Source: G965212005 sp965212005 (GTDB lineage Bacteria; Pseudomonadota; Gammaproteobacteria; Porifericomitales; Porifericomitaceae). From it: DNA of 64,000 bases. Positions 38,001 through 47,743 of this stretch are shown in pieces. The position numbers and the translations under genes were made by a program. The stretch spans positions 806,001 through 870,000 of the forward strand of contig OZ243038.1 in NCBI GenBank assembly GCA_965212005.1. The letters run 5' to 3'. The notes below the pieces were generated by a model that saw only the letters and a program-made list of their open reading frames with translations, was not told the origin of the DNA and did not search any database. Each line of letters starts with the position of its first letter. Position 1 is the stretch's first letter.

Positions 38001-41000
38001 GTGTTGGTAAGCATTACCGTCACTGTCGCGCCATCAAGGGTGGCTTCGGTCAGCGAGGACGGGGTGGCAATGGCCGCGGTCGGCGTGGTGGCCGCCGCCC
38101 GGGTCACGGCGAGGTTATAGGTCTGTGTCGTGCCGTCCTCGGCGGTTACCAGCACGGCAATGTCGGTAGCGACGCCTGCGGTCAGCGTAATCGCGGTGCT
38201 GGCCGAGCCGCTGGTCACGGCAGTGCCTTGGACCTCGATGGTGGCGCCGGCATCGGTCGCGGTCGGCGTGACCATGATGTTGGCAACGCTGTTGTCGACG
38301 TCCGCGGTGTAGGTAAAGGTGCCGGCGTCGAAGACCGGGGTGAGCGTGGCGCCGCCGGACAGGGTCAGGGCGGACAAGGTGGCGACGTCGCTCTCGTCGA
38401 TGGCGGTGGCCGTCACCGTGCCCGCGTCAAGGTCGCCGGCGTTGGCGTGGGCCGCGGCCGCCACGGTGACGGTGATGTCAAGGTCGGTGTCAAAGTCGCT
38501 GGCGGCGCGGTCAAAGGCCAGCGTCAGGGTGGCTTCGGTGGCACTGTCGCGGACCGCCGTGGCCGTCACTCCGGCGGTGGTGGCGGCGGTGTCGAGCGTG
38601 ATCGGGTCGGCGGGCAGTGGATCCGCATAGGTGGTGCTGGTCAGCGTTACCGTCAGCGTGGCGCCGTCCAGGTTGGCCTCGGTCAGCGTGACCGGGGTGG
38701 TGGCGCTGATGGTGGCGGACGGCACGACCACCGCATTGACCGTAATCACCAGATCCAGCATGACGCTGGCGGGTGAGACTGCCGCATCGGTCGCCGTGTA
38801 GGTGTAGGTCGTTGCCGCCTGCGCCGCGTCCGGTGTGCCGGAAAGCACCCGGGTAGCGGCGGCAAAGGTCAGGCCGGACGGCACGTCCGACAGTGCATAG
38901 CTCAGCGTGCCGGTGCCGCCGCTGGCCGTCGGCAGGGTGAGGTCGGCGATGGCGGTGTTCGCCGTGTAAGTCTGTGCGTCAATGGTCTCCCCGCCAAAGC
39001 TCAGTGCGAGCGCCGCCCGGGTCACGGTGAGGGTATAGGTCTGCGTCGTGCTGCCGTCCTCGGCGGTTACCACCACGGTGATGGAGGTAGCACCGCCCGC
39101 GGTCAGCACAATCGCGGTGCTGGCCGCGCCGCTGTTCACGGCATCGCCGTTGACGGTGATGGTGGCACCGGTGGCATCGGTCGCGGTCGGCGTTACCATG
39201 ATGTCGGTGACGTCGTTGGCGACGTCCGCGGTGTAGGTCAAGGTGGCGGGCGCAAAGGTCTCGTTAAGCGGGACGCTGCCGGACAGAGTCAGGCCGGCCA
39301 GGGTGGCAACGTCGCTCTCGTCGATGGCTGTGACCGTCTCCGTGCCCGTGTTCAGGTCGCCGGTGCCGGTGTGCGCCGCGTCCAGCACGGTGACGGTGAG
39401 GCTGGCGTTCGTGTCAAAGTCGTTGAGGAAGCGGTCAAAGGCCAGCGTCAGTGTCGCCTCGGTGTTGCTGTCGCGGGCGACGTCGCTGACCGTCACTCCG
39501 GTGACCCCCGCCAGCCTGAACTGGGCGGCCGTCGGTGTGGGTTCATAAGTGGTGTCGGTCAGCATCACCATCAGCGTGGCGCCGCTCAGGTCGGCCTCGG
39601 TCAGCGTGCCCGGGGCGGTGGCGCTGATGGCCGCGGTCGGAGCGCCAGGGCCGGTGACGGTGAGGTCGAGCGTGGCGGTGGCGGTAGCGGCGCCGGATGG
39701 GGCGTTATCGTTGACGGTCAGGGTCAGGGTGACGTCTATATTGCTGTCGCCGGCGTTGACGGTGGGCGGCGTCCAGGTGGTGTTGGGGCTGGCGGCGTTG
39801 GCGAAAGTGCCTTGGTTGGCGGGGTTTGTGGTCCATGCGTAGGCCAGAACGGCGCTGAGGTCCACGTCCTCGCCGATGGCCTCCAGGGTGACCGTGCGGC
39901 CGGACAATGTGTTGCCCGCCTCCGGGGCGGTGATCATCACGGTGGGCGCGTCATTGGCGCCGGTGATCCTGATGGTGATGTCCACGGTGGCGGCGGGGTT
40001 GACGGAGGCGACGACGGTGAAGGTGTCCTCCAGGATTTGGCCAACCGGCAAGCTGTTGGTGGCGGCGTTGGCGTTGTTGAGGGTGTAGGTCCAGGCGCCG
40101 GCGGCGTCAATGGTGAAACTGCCGTAGGTGCCGGGCGTGTCTGTTTGGGCAACGACGTTTTTGTTGGTGCTGGTGGTGGTGAGGGTCAGGGCGCCGGTGG
40201 CGGTGTCGGTGGCGGCGTCTTCGGTCACGGCGCCGGTGATTTCGCTGCCGGCGAAGTCAACCGCCGGCGCGACCGGATTGACGGTGACTTCGGTGATGTC
40301 CCGGGTGCCGAAGAACCAAATCTCGTCAACGGTCAGCCGCAAGGTTACGGCGCCGACGGTGGCGGGGGCGATCCAAATGCCGTCACGGCCGCTGTTGTCG
40401 GTAAAGCTGCCGCGACCCGGCGGGCTAGCGCTCCAAACGTAGGCCAGGTCGCCAGCAAGATCGGTGTCCGGGTCGGTGGCGCTGCCGGTCAGCGTTACGG
40501 TCGCGCCGAAGTCCACTTGCGCGTTGGGCAGGGGCGCGCTGATGACGGCGGTGGGCGGGTCGTTGGCGCCGGTGATGGTGATGACGACGTCCTGGGGTGT
40601 GCCGCCGGCGGCGGCGGTTACGGTGAAGGTGTCGGTTACTTCGGCGCCGGAGGCGACGTTGTCGGCGATGCCGCCGGCGCCGGGGCCGGGCAGGGCGTTG
40701 ACGGCGGTCTCGTTGTCGGGGTTGCCGCCGAGGGTGTAGGTCCAAGCGCCGCCGGCGGCGATGCTGAACAGGCCGTAGTCGCCGTCTGTATTGGTCTGCA
40801 CCACCACGTCTGTGCTGCCGGTGGGGTCGGAACTGGTAACGGTCAGGGCGCCGGTGTCGGTGAGGTCGCCGTCTTCGGTGACTGCGCCGGTGAGGTCGTC
40901 GGCAAAGGTGATGGTGAGCGCCACCAGTTGGACGATGACCGTGGTGTTGCTCGTTGCGCCGGTGCTGTCGGTGACCGTCAATCTCAAGGTTACGCCCCCA

Positions 41001-44000
41001 AGCGTGCCGGTGGACGGCGCGGTCCAGGTGGTGTCGGCGGCGCTGGTGTCGCCAAATGTGCCGGTGGTCTCGGAGCCGTCGTCCCACGCAAACGTCAGGG
41101 TGTCCGGGGTGTCGCTGATATCCGGGTCGCTGCTGGTGCTGCCGGTGAGGGTGAGGACGCCGTTGAAGAACACTTCGGCGCCCATCGCCGGGGCGGTGAT
41201 GCGGGCGGTGGGCGCGTCGTTGGCGCCGGTGATGGAGATGATGATGTTCTGGGTGACGGTGTTATCGGCGGCGGCGGCCACGGTGAAGGTCGAACTAATC
41301 CCTTCGCTCGCGGCCAGGGAGTTGGTGTCGGCGGCGGCGTTGTCCAGGGTGTAGGTCCAGGCGCCGGCGGCGGTGATGGTGAAGGTGCCGAAGGTGTCCA
41401 TGCCCTCGGAGGCGGTGATGGCGACGAATTCAACGCTGTCGTCGGGGGCCGGGTTGGGGTTGGTGATGGTCAGGGTGCCGGTGACGGTGTCGGTGGCGGC
41501 GTCTTCGGTGACGGCGCCGGCGGTGTCGGCGGCGGTGGCGGCGTTAATGGTGATGGTCTGCAGGGTTACTTCCAGGGTGAAGGGCAGGTCAAGGGCGCCG
41601 CCGGCAGTGGTGGCGGTGTAGGCGTAGTTCGCTTCGGCGGCGATGGCCTCCGGGGTGCCGGTGATGGTCGGGGGGGTGGCGGCGGCGTCAAAGGTCAGGC
41701 CGGCGGGCAGGGCCGGGGTGAGGGCGTAGGTTGCTGCGCCGGCGCCGGCGGAGACCACGGGCAGGGTTACGGTGCCGACGTCAATGCCGAGTTGGTAGGT
41801 TTGGGGTGCGAAGGCGGCGGCGAAGGATAATGGGCCGCTCAAGGTTACGGCGACGGTGCAGGTAGCAGACGGACCGCCGGTGCTATACACCACGTTGAAC
41901 GCGCCCGGGTCGTGAGTCGGCGCCGTCCAGATGGTGCGGGAGCGGGGGCCGGCGAACGCGCCTATCCCGGCCGGCATCGTGCGCCAGAGCAACGGCGCGC
42001 CAAAAGGGGGCGTGAAGCCTTGCAGGGTTACCTGGTCGCCAAAACCCACGCTCAGAGTGGCGGGCATCGCCGGGCCGCCTTCCGCGCAAGTGACGTCGGC
42101 CGGCGGCGCGGCGCGCGGGTTGACCATGACTTGTGCGGTGCCGGTGAGGGACGGGGTGGCGTCATCCATAACGGTCAGGGTCAGGGTTACCGGGGTGGTG
42201 CCGCTTGCGGGGACGGTCCAGGTGGTGTCCTCGGCGGTGGGATCGGCGAAACTGCCGATGTTGGGGGTCGCGCTCCATTGGTAGGTCAGGGTGGTGCCGG
42301 TATCGGGATCGGCGCCGGTGGCGGTCAGCGTGACCGCCGAGTTGAAGTTCACCTGCATACCCTCCGTGGGCGCGCTGATGGCGACGGTGGGCGGGTCGTT
42401 GGCGCCGGTGATGGTGATGGTGATGACCACGGTGGCGGCGGTGTTGGCTTCGGCGGCGACGGTGAAGGGGTCGTCAAGGGTGGCGCCCGCCGCCAGGGCG
42501 TTGATGGCGGCGTTGGTGTTGTCCAGGGTGTAGGTCCAGGCGCCGGCGGTGTCAATGGAGAACGCGCCATACAGGCCGTCCACGCCGGTCTGGGGCACAA
42601 CGTTGGTGTTGCCGTCGCTGCTGGTCACGTCCAGGGCGCCGGTGATGGCGGTGGTGTCGCCCTCGGTAACGGCGCCGGTGGTGCCGCCGGCGCCGAACGT
42701 AACCGTTACGGCGACCGGGATGACGGTGACCGTTGCCGTGCCGGAGAGGGGCGTGGTGGCGTCATCCATAACGGTCAGGGTCAGGATGACCGGGTCGGTG
42801 CCGCTGGCGGGGGCGGTCCAGGTGGTACTCGCGGCGGCGGCATTGGCAAAACTGCCGGTGTCGGGGGCCGCGCTCCATTGGTAACTCAAGGTGGTGCCGG
42901 TGTCCGGGTCGCTGCCGGTGGCGGTCAGCGTGACCGTTGAGTTGAAGTCCACCTGCATACCCTCCGCAGGCGCGGTAATGGTGGCGGTGGGCGCGTCATT
43001 CGCGCCGGTGATGGAGATGGTGATGACCTGGGTGACGGTGTTATCGGCGGCGGCGGCCACGGTGAAGGTCGAACTAACCCTTGAGCTCGCAGCCAGGGCG
43101 TTGGTGTCGTCGTCGGCGTTGTCCAGGGTGTAGGTCCAGACGCCGGTGTCGGCGGCGATGGTGAAGTCGCCGTAGGTGCCCATGCCCTCGGGGTCGGAGG
43201 CGGTGATGGCGACGAATTCATCGCTGCCGCCGGGGTTGGGGTTGGTGATGGTCAGGGTGCCGGTGGCGGTGGCGGTGCCGGCGGATGTGCCGGCCTCAAC
43301 GACGCTGCCGGTGTTGCCGCCGGCGATGGTGACCGGCGCGGTGGTTACCTCCAGGGTGAAGTCCAGTTCAAGGGTGTCGCCGCCGGTTTCGGCGGCGGTG
43401 TAGGTGTAGTCCGCTTCGGCGGTGATGGCCTCCGGGGCGCCGGTGATGGCCGGGGGGGTGGCGTCTCCGTCAAAGGTCAGGCCGGCGGGCAGGGCCGGGG
43501 CGAGGGTGTAGGTGATGGTGCCGCCGGCGCCGCCGGAGATGACCGGCAGGGTTACGGCGCCGACGTCGGTGGCGACCGGGTAGATTTGCGCGTCAATGGT
43601 GGCGCCGGCGAAGGTGAGCGGGCCGGTCAAGGTTACGGCGACGACACAGGTAGTAGACATGCCGCCGACGCCATACTCCAGGGTGAACGCGTCCTGGTCG
43701 GTAGCCGGCGCCGTCCAGATGGCGCTGTTGGTGGCCGCATCATCTATAAACGTGCCGATCCCGGTCGGACTGGAACGCCACAGCAACGCCCCGAGCAGGG
43801 TGGGGTCGTTCGGGTGGCCGACCAGGGTTATGCGGTCGCCAAAGGTCAGGGCCAGGGTGGCGGGCATCGCCGGGCCGCCGAGCGCGCAGGTGACGTCGGG
43901 CACCGTCGAGCGGGTGACGGCGAGGTTATAGGTTCGCGTGGCGACGCCGTCCGAGGCGGTAACCAGCACATCAATATCGGTGGCCATGCCCGCGGTCAGC

Positions 44001-46585
44001 GCAATCGCGGCGGCGGCGGCGCCGCTGTCCACGGCATTGCCGTTGACGGCGATGGTCGCGAAGTCGTCGCTGGCGGTCGGCGTTACCACGAGGTCGGTTA
44101 CGCTGTTGGCGGCGGCGGCGGTGTACATGAACGTGCCGGAGTCGAAGGGCGGGGTGAGCGAGACGCCGCCGGACAAGGCGAGGGCGGACAGCGTGGCGAC
44201 GTTGTTTTCAGCGATGGCGGTCACCGTTACCGAGCCGGCGTCCAGGACGCCGGAGCCGGTGTGGGCCGCGGCCAGCACGAACACTTGAATGGTCTCGTCG
44301 GTGTCAAAGTCGGTGCCGTCGTAGGCCAGGGTCAGCGTGGCCTGGGTGTCGCTGTCGCGGACCACCGAGCCTAGGGTCAGGCCGGAAAGAAGGGTGGACA
44401 CGGTGAAATTGGCGGTAGTCAGGGAGGCGGCGTACGTGCCGACCGCCAGCGTTACTTCCAGCGTGGCCCCGTTCAGGGTGTTTTCAACCAGCGGGTCGGG
44501 GTTGGTGGCGGTGATGGAGGCGGGCGCCGTGATGGCTACGGCAACGCCGGGGGAGCAGTTGTTGTCATCATCGAACTCTCCGAGAGCCGGCACGACGCAG
44601 GCGCCATAATAGATGGTTCCCGAGGCGCCGGCCGGGAGGGTCAGGGTGATGGTCTCCTGACCGCCATCCCCGTTGAAGGTTTCTGCCGTGCCAAGCGCGG
44701 GAATAGCGGTTTCAACATTGGCCGGCGGGCTGCCGGTTTGCACGATGGTGTCGGCGGTGGTGATCTCCGCATCCGTGGAGTGGTAATAGTGCATCACGGT
44801 GGCCAGCGTGCTGCCGCGCAAGCCCGGCTCAGACGCACTGGATACCAGGTAGGTGAGGTCAAAGTCGCCGCCGGCCGGCACCGGGTCGGTATCGGCACGC
44901 GTGACCGCAACGGTCAGGTCACCCACGCCCAAAAACGATCCGGACAGGCGGTACGTTCCGACTGCGTTGCCCCCGCCGCTCACTTCAACATACACATCGG
45001 CGTCCGGCAGTACGTACGCGGTGATAGTCTGAAATGCGCGTCCGTCAGAATTTTCTCCGCTCTCATCTGCTGTGGCAAGCGCGTCTCCGGCGGCATTACG
45101 CAGCGTGAGCACCGGACTCAAAATGCCATTGCCATCAAAGTGCTCGGTCAGCGTCATTCTATAGGTGTTGCCGACGGTCAAACCCGGAACGGCGAACCAG
45201 TCGGTATCGCCGGCCAGTTCAATCTCGCCGATGACCTGTGCCAGGCGGAACCTCCCCGTGGTGCTGGTGTCTCCTGCGAAGTCGTCAAACATCCCGCTGA
45301 CGGTTACGACAATCTCGTGCGAGACTAAGTCGGCGCAGTTGTTTGCGAAATTGAAATCAAAGGGATGGTCCGCACACACGATGTAATTGAAGGTTTCGCC
45401 CGACCGGAGCGGGGGCAAGGGGAAAGACCCGCCATGTGCCAGTTGCTGGTCTACGTTGTAACTGTTTGTAACCGTCACGGTGGTCGCTGTCAGCGTGTCG
45501 CCGTTGGTGCCCGCGAAAGTGGTGGTGTCTCGCGTGAGCGTGTTATCGGCGGAGCGGTAAAATCTTAGAATGATGGAATTGGCGGCTGCAACTGCCGGCC
45601 CATCATTGACGACCGAAACATTTCCCGAAAAGGTGGTATCGCCGGGGTTTTGTGCCAGGGTACGGCTACCGGGGGTATTCACCAGAACAAATCGTATATC
45701 CGGCGCGGGCGGCCCCACCACGGTCACTGAAGCAGACGCCCTGAAGCAGGTTTCTTGAGCGGTTGGGTGCGGCGGCGCCGGCGGGGTGCGGACACAGGAG
45801 TAATAATAATAGACGCCCGGCGTCGCCGGCACGGCGATGGTGATTATCACCTCGCCGTTGTTGGTCGCTCGAATATTTCCAACCCCTCCGACCCCTCTTG
45901 CCTGACCGCTTGCCACAGGCGTCAGCGCGCTGATAGCGCCCAGCGGGGGTACTTCATTCGCAGCCGCCTGCGCGGCGGTCTGCCGCACTTGATAAACGTC
46001 CATGTCCACGGGCGGGGAGCCCGCATCTCCCCGGTTGAGCACGTTGACGCGCGCGGTGAACGTGGCGTGAGTCCCTATGATCCGGTTACTATTCGGCAGA
46101 CCAGAAATCTGGTTAATAAGCAGGTATATCCCCGCCGCCGCTGTCAGCTCGACTTCAATAGTCGGCGTACAGGAGTTGAGGTCATTGTCATCCGTGCGGA
46201 TACAAGCGAAATGATACAGGGGTCGCGCGCTTGTGGTGAGCGGGGTGACGGAAGAAGCGCCCGCAACAAAGGAGGGGACCGCCCCGCCGCTTGCGGTGAG
46301 CGTCGTAATCTCCACTACGTCCACACGGTCGGCTCGACTGAAGTCTCGACGATTGACGATGTCAACATAATAATCCACGAACACGCTGCCCACCGGCGCC
46401 GCATCCCCGCTATTGGTTACGGTGGCGGTGAGGGTGTAATCAGGGCCGCCGGTACGCACGCTGTCCTCCGAAGAGGTCAGCGCGCCGATGGCCAAATCAA
46501 CCTGCGCCGCCGCATGCTGGGCGGGAAGCAAGGTCAGCAGCAGGACGAAGATCCGGGTTATCCGGTTTGTCATTCTTGCTTGCAT
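35039..46585 (-). CDS. Giant modular autotransporter-like surface protein 3
   Basis: A 3848-residue protein from the ATG at 46585, which has GGAG six bases upstream and gives MQARMTNR plus a signal peptide ending LPAQHAAAQ. ATGs at 46603 and 46573 are alternatives. Layout: CARDB-like modules with cysteine pairs (about 30-330); a pre-peptidase-like (PPC) beta module at about 440-560 (GEIELAGDTDWFAV); another CARDB-like module; then alternating VCBS repeats, Ig-like He_PIG modules and the unrecognised LTEANLDGATLTVTL module; cadherin (about 2940-3035), Fn3 (about 3040-3135), Ig modules, and an autotransporter-type barrel (about 3515-3848) ending in EFGLEGSVRY. It is likely an exported adhesin or matrix protein. 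The last third is almost identical to giant genes 1 and 2. Its own strong promoter is at 46699-46727. Confidence 0.85.
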   Translation of the reverse strand: MQARMTNRITRIFVLLLTLLPAQHAAAQVDLAIGALTSSEDSVRTGGPDYTLTATVTNSGDAAPVGSVFVDYYVDIVNRRDFSRADRVDVVEITTLTASGGAVPSFVAGASSVTPLTTSARPLYHFACIRTDDNDLNSCTPTIEVELTAAAGIYLLINQISGLPNSNRIIGTHATFTARVNVLNRGDAGSPPVDMDVYQVRQTAAQAAANEVPPLGAISALTPVASGQARGVGGVGNIRATNNGEVIITIAVPATPGVYYYYSCVRTPPAPPHPTAQETCFRASASVTVVGPPAPDIRFVLVNTPGSRTLAQNPGDTTFSGNVSVVNDGPAVAAANSIILRFYRSADNTLTRDTTTFAGTNGDTLTATTVTVTNSYNVDQQLAHGGSFPLPPLRSGETFNYIVCADHPFDFNFANNCADLVSHEIVVTVSGMFDDFAGDTSTTGRFRLAQVIGEIELAGDTDWFAVPGLTVGNTYRMTLTEHFDGNGILSPVLTLRNAAGDALATADESGENSDGRAFQTITAYVLPDADVYVEVSGGGNAVGTYRLSGSFLGVGDLTVAVTRADTDPVPAGGDFDLTYLVSSASEPGLRGSTLATVMHYYHSTDAEITTADTIVQTGSPPANVETAIPALGTAETFNGDGGQETITLTLPAGASGTIYYGACVVPALGEFDDDNNCSPGVAVAITAPASITATNPDPLVENTLNGATLEVTLAVGTYAASLTTANFTVSTLLSGLTLGSVVRDSDTQATLTLAYDGTDFDTDETIQVFVLAAAHTGSGVLDAGSVTVTAIAENNVATLSALALSGGVSLTPPFDSGTFMYTAAAANSVTDLVVTPTASDDFATIAVNGNAVDSGAAAAAIALTAGMATDIDVLVTASDGVATRTYNLAVTRSTVPDVTCALGGPAMPATLALTFGDRITLVGHPNDPTLLGALLWRSSPTGIGTFIDDAATNSAIWTAPATDQDAFTLEYGVGGMSTTCVVAVTLTGPLTFAGATIDAQIYPVATDVGAVTLPVISGGAGGTITYTLAPALPAGLTFDGDATPPAITGAPEAITAEADYTYTAAETGGDTLELDFTLEVTTAPVTIAGGNTGSVVEAGTSAGTATATGTLTITNPNPGGSDEFVAITASDPEGMGTYGDFTIAADTGVWTYTLDNADDDTNALAASSRVSSTFTVAAAADNTVTQVITISITGANDAPTATITAPAEGMQVDFNSTVTLTATGSDPDTGTTLSYQWSAAPDTGSFANAAAASTTWTAPASGTDPVILTLTVMDDATTPLSGTATVTVIPVAVTVTFGAGGTTGAVTEGDTTAITGALDVTSSDGNTNVVPQTGVDGLYGAFSIDTAGAWTYTLDNTNAAINALAAGATLDDPFTVAAEANTAATVVITITITGANDPPTVAISAPTEGMQVNFNSAVTLTATGADPDTGTTLTYQWSATPNIGSFADPTAEDTTWTVPASGTTPVTLTLTVMDDATPSLTGTAQVMVNPRAAPPADVTCAEGGPAMPATLSVGFGDQVTLQGFTPPFGAPLLWRTMPAGIGAFAGPRSRTIWTAPTHDPGAFNVVYSTGGPSATCTVAVTLSGPLSFAAAFAPQTYQLGIDVGTVTLPVVSAGAGAATYALTPALPAGLTFDAAATPPTITGTPEAIAAEANYAYTATTAGGALDLPFTLEVTLQTITINAATAADTAGAVTEDAATDTVTGTLTITNPNPAPDDSVEFVAITASEGMDTFGTFTITAAGAWTYTLDNAAADTNSLAASEGISSTFTVAAAADNTVTQNIIISITGANDAPTARITAPAMGAEVFFNGVLTLTGSTSSDPDISDTPDTLTFAWDDGSETTGTFGDTSAADTTWTAPSTGTLGGVTLRLTVTDSTGATSNTTVIVQLVALTITFADDLTGAVTEDGDLTDTGALTVTSSDPTGSTDVVVQTNTDGDYGLFSIAAGGAWTYTLGGNPDNETAVNALPGPGAGGIADNVASGAEVTDTFTVTAAAGGTPQDVVITITGANDPPTAVISAPLPNAQVDFGATVTLTGSATDPDTDLAGDLAYVWSASPPGRGSFTDNSGRDGIWIAPATVGAVTLRLTVDEIWFFGTRDITEVTVNPVAPAVDFAGSEITGAVTEDAATDTATGALTLTTTSTNKNVVAQTDTPGTYGSFTIDAAGAWTYTLNNANAATNSLPVGQILEDTFTVVASVNPAATVDITIRITGANDAPTVMITAPEAGNTLSGRTVTLEAIGEDVDLSAVLAYAWTTNPANQGTFANAASPNTTWTPPTVNAGDSNIDVTLTLTVNDNAPSGAATATATLDLTVTGPGAPTAAISATAPGTLTEADLSGATLMVMLTDTTYEPTPTAAQFRLAGVTGVTVSDVARDSNTEATLTLAFDRFLNDFDTNASLTVTVLDAAHTGTGDLNTGTETVTAIDESDVATLAGLTLSGSVPLNETFAPATLTYTADVANDVTDIMVTPTATDATGATITVNGDAVNSGAASTAIVLTAGGATSITVVVTAEDGSTTQTYTLTVTRAALALSFGGETIDAQTYTANTAIADLTLPTASGGTGTLSYALSDVPSGLTFAAATRVLSGTPDAAQAATTYTYTATDAAVSPASVMLDLVITVNAVVVPSATISATTPVTLTEANLDGATLTVTLTSTTYADPLPADPITLDTAATTAGVTATAVRDSATEATLTLAFDRAASDFDTDLDITVTVAAAAHANAGDLDAGTVTATAIDESDVATLSALTLSGGATLTPVFDAGTFTYTADVDNSVANIMVTPTATDAGATIEVQGTAVTSGSASTAITLTAGVATDIAVLVTAEDGTTQTYNLAVTRAAATTPTAAIATPSSLTEATLDGATVTVMLTNTEYVPGVLATNLFTVTLLSGSGVTVSAAVRTSAVLATLTLAYGGTGIDANTTLGITVLDAAHSGTGNLDTATIPVTATAPSLPGATFSVAENAAANTPVGTPLVPAEFPSGAQTWAIESGNDDGDFNIAEATGQLTVAANDSINFEDIDSYTLVVSLTIGTTTAQATVTVTVSDENEPPLAPAAPTVTAAAVSLNVNWTAPDNNGPAITSYDVQFRTGGGAFTVASPGPGAATSLTITGLTASTLYEVQVRAVNAEGNGAYSASGSGTPLSASAPTAAITTTAPTTLTEANLNGAMLTVTLTNATYTGPLTMSQFTLTGTPGAAMISVASVTGSGAQAVLVLSYTGADLDSDLNLSVVVDAAAHTGTNPLTTGAVAVDDNVAPVIVNPGPQSYVQNAPITALTITVNDADGDGAGTSPTVTLTSLPTGLVFDGTDQVTGTPTELGDTVVTITADDGVNDMVTETFTITVTSSGALSFGGATIDAQTYTVNTAITDLTLPVVTGGTGPYGYALPDRPSGLSFNAMTRVLSGTPDTEQMATTYTYTATDSALSPAAVTLALVVTVEPGSEVIGGPLEGARSEAMEMTLGAFGRSFASGAVEVLGERFSSGVGGSQLTFGGRTLSLESLTNDQAVANAGAGPDNQPVSAAAGGQQTSVGALFAGSAFQLSLNEGDAAGVGATTLWARGAVGNYEGEPEDGFQLDGDIVSGYLGLDYRASRRTLVGVAVSHSRGDADFSSAAIADGEVETELTSILPYVQWQPHAGLSLWGLVGYGLGESEITDSGESRKTDVEMQTAALGARGKLWSGGRVDVALKASALTVEIESDSEQNLSSVTTRAHRLRMALAGNRHGAASARGGRFGQRFELGLRWDLGDVETGAGADLGAGVEYANPRSGTRLRLDGHYLLVHEESDFEAWEVSAEVGIAPSLWGRGVRFALQPGWDSAGARQRMVMDFTDVLGPAWRGDGLKLELYGEHAEDHEFGLEGSVRY

Positions 46586-46698
46586 TTTTGTCTCCGTTTT
46601 CATGTTATGGCCGCGCCATATACAGCATACGGCAAAAACATTGTGCACAACATCATCATTATCCCGGTGCCCGTGACAGTTTTAACAATAGCCGCAGC

Positions 46699-46727
46699 TT
46701 TATAACAGATGCGGCGGCCGTTGTCAA
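46699..46727 (-). promoter_or_regulatory. Strong sigma-70 promoter (type P1) for giant gene 3
   Basis: Minus strand consensus TTGACA (46722-46727), exactly 17 bp, TATAAA (46699-46704). It precedes the start codon by about 115 bp. The leader contains GGGATAATGATGATG and TGTTTTTGCC... blocks also found after the P1 copies at 18086 and 19808. Confidence 0.75.
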
Positions 46728-46743
46728 ACCTTTGTTATAGGCC

Positions 46744-47402
46744 TTGGATTCAACCTCGAAGTGCAACAGGGGGGGTATGCCGAATAGTGCCTGATTCGGT
46801 GTTTTCATGCCAAGGCATTTGCGCGGCCGGTTATTGATCTGGTTGACCCCATGCGCCAGTTGCAAGATTCTGATGGTCGAAAGATCATAGCTTTTGGGGA
46901 AATACTGCCGTATCAGCCCGTTGGTATTCTCATTGGTTCCTCGCTCCCAGGACGCGCAGGGATGGGCGAAATAGAAGTCGGCCTGCAGTGCGTCGCTGAC
47001 CGCTTCATGGGCAGCGAATTCGGTGCCGTTATCCGAGGTCAAGGTGTGCACCCGGTCTTTGACCGCGGTCAGGTTTCTAATCAGCGCCTCGCTCACCGCC
47101 GGCGACTTCCGGTTGGGCAGGATATCAATGTACACAAAGCGCGTGGCGCGCTCGACCATGGTCAGCATAACGGCGGTATTGTTTTTCCCATACACCGTGT
47201 CCAGCTCCCAATCGCCGATGCGGGCTCTTTGCTCCACCAACGCCGGGCGCTGCTCAATGGACACCCGATTGGGTATCGAGCCCCGCCGCACCTTGCTACC
47301 GTAGCGTTGCTTCCACTTTTTCCGGCAGCGTAACTGCTTATACAGACAACCGCCGTGGTACTTGTCGTTGCGAATGTGCCGGTAGATCCATTCATGACTG
47401 AC
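46744..47402 (-). pseudogene. IS30 transposase, copy 2, N-terminus replaced by IS3
   Basis: The catalytic core and C-terminus of the IS30 transposase are open here without stops (SVSHEWIYRHIRNDKYHGG, GDWELDTV, LTSDNGTEF, WERGTNENTNG, RKCLGMKTPNQALF). The IS30 terminal repeat (TTGGATTCAACC...) is present at 46744. The 5' third of the gene is gone: the sequence is cut at 47402 by the left end of an IS3-family element, and the missing IS30 half does not reappear on the other side. The open frame begins within the IS3 end (MVDSMGKVSLKLATFSGERS). It is probably inactive. Confidence 0.8.
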
Positions 47403-47476
47403 TGACCTTTCCCCCGAAAAGGTAGCCAGTTTCAAAGAGACTTTTCCCATAGAATCGACCATATGGAGGTCTCAAA

Positions 47477-47743
47477 ATGAAAGGCAAGCGTTACAGTGAA
47501 GAACAGATCATTGGTATTTTGAAGGAGCATGAAGCTGGCATGCCGGCGCAGAACGTGGTCCGTAAGCACGGCATAGCCAACGGCACGCTGTATCGATGGA
47601 AAGCGAAGTAGGGTGGCATGGAGGTCTAGCAAGCAAAGCGATTGCGGGCGCTGGAGGCGGAAAATGCGAAGTTGAAGCGATTGTTGGCCGATACGTTGTT
47701 GGAAAAGACCGCACTGGAGGACGTACTCGGAAAAAAATGGTGA
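47477..47743 (+). pseudogene. IS3 orfA with two in-frame TAG codons
   Basis: Encodes the HTH_Tnp_1 protein of the IS3 element: RYSEEQIIGILKEHEAGMPA, GTLYRWKAK, then TAG where relatives have tyrosine (KYGGM), then GGMEV, then TAG where relatives have serine, then QAKRLRALEAENAKLKRLLA and a TGA stop. Length is 88 codons plus stop. Apart from the two TAG codons the frame is intact. The leucine-zipper part is complete. Confidence 0.8.

Noticed and set aside
46586..46648. Start of giant gene 3 at 46648
   Set aside because: The first 21 codons lie in the leader, with no ribosome site; GGAG fits the ATG at 46585.
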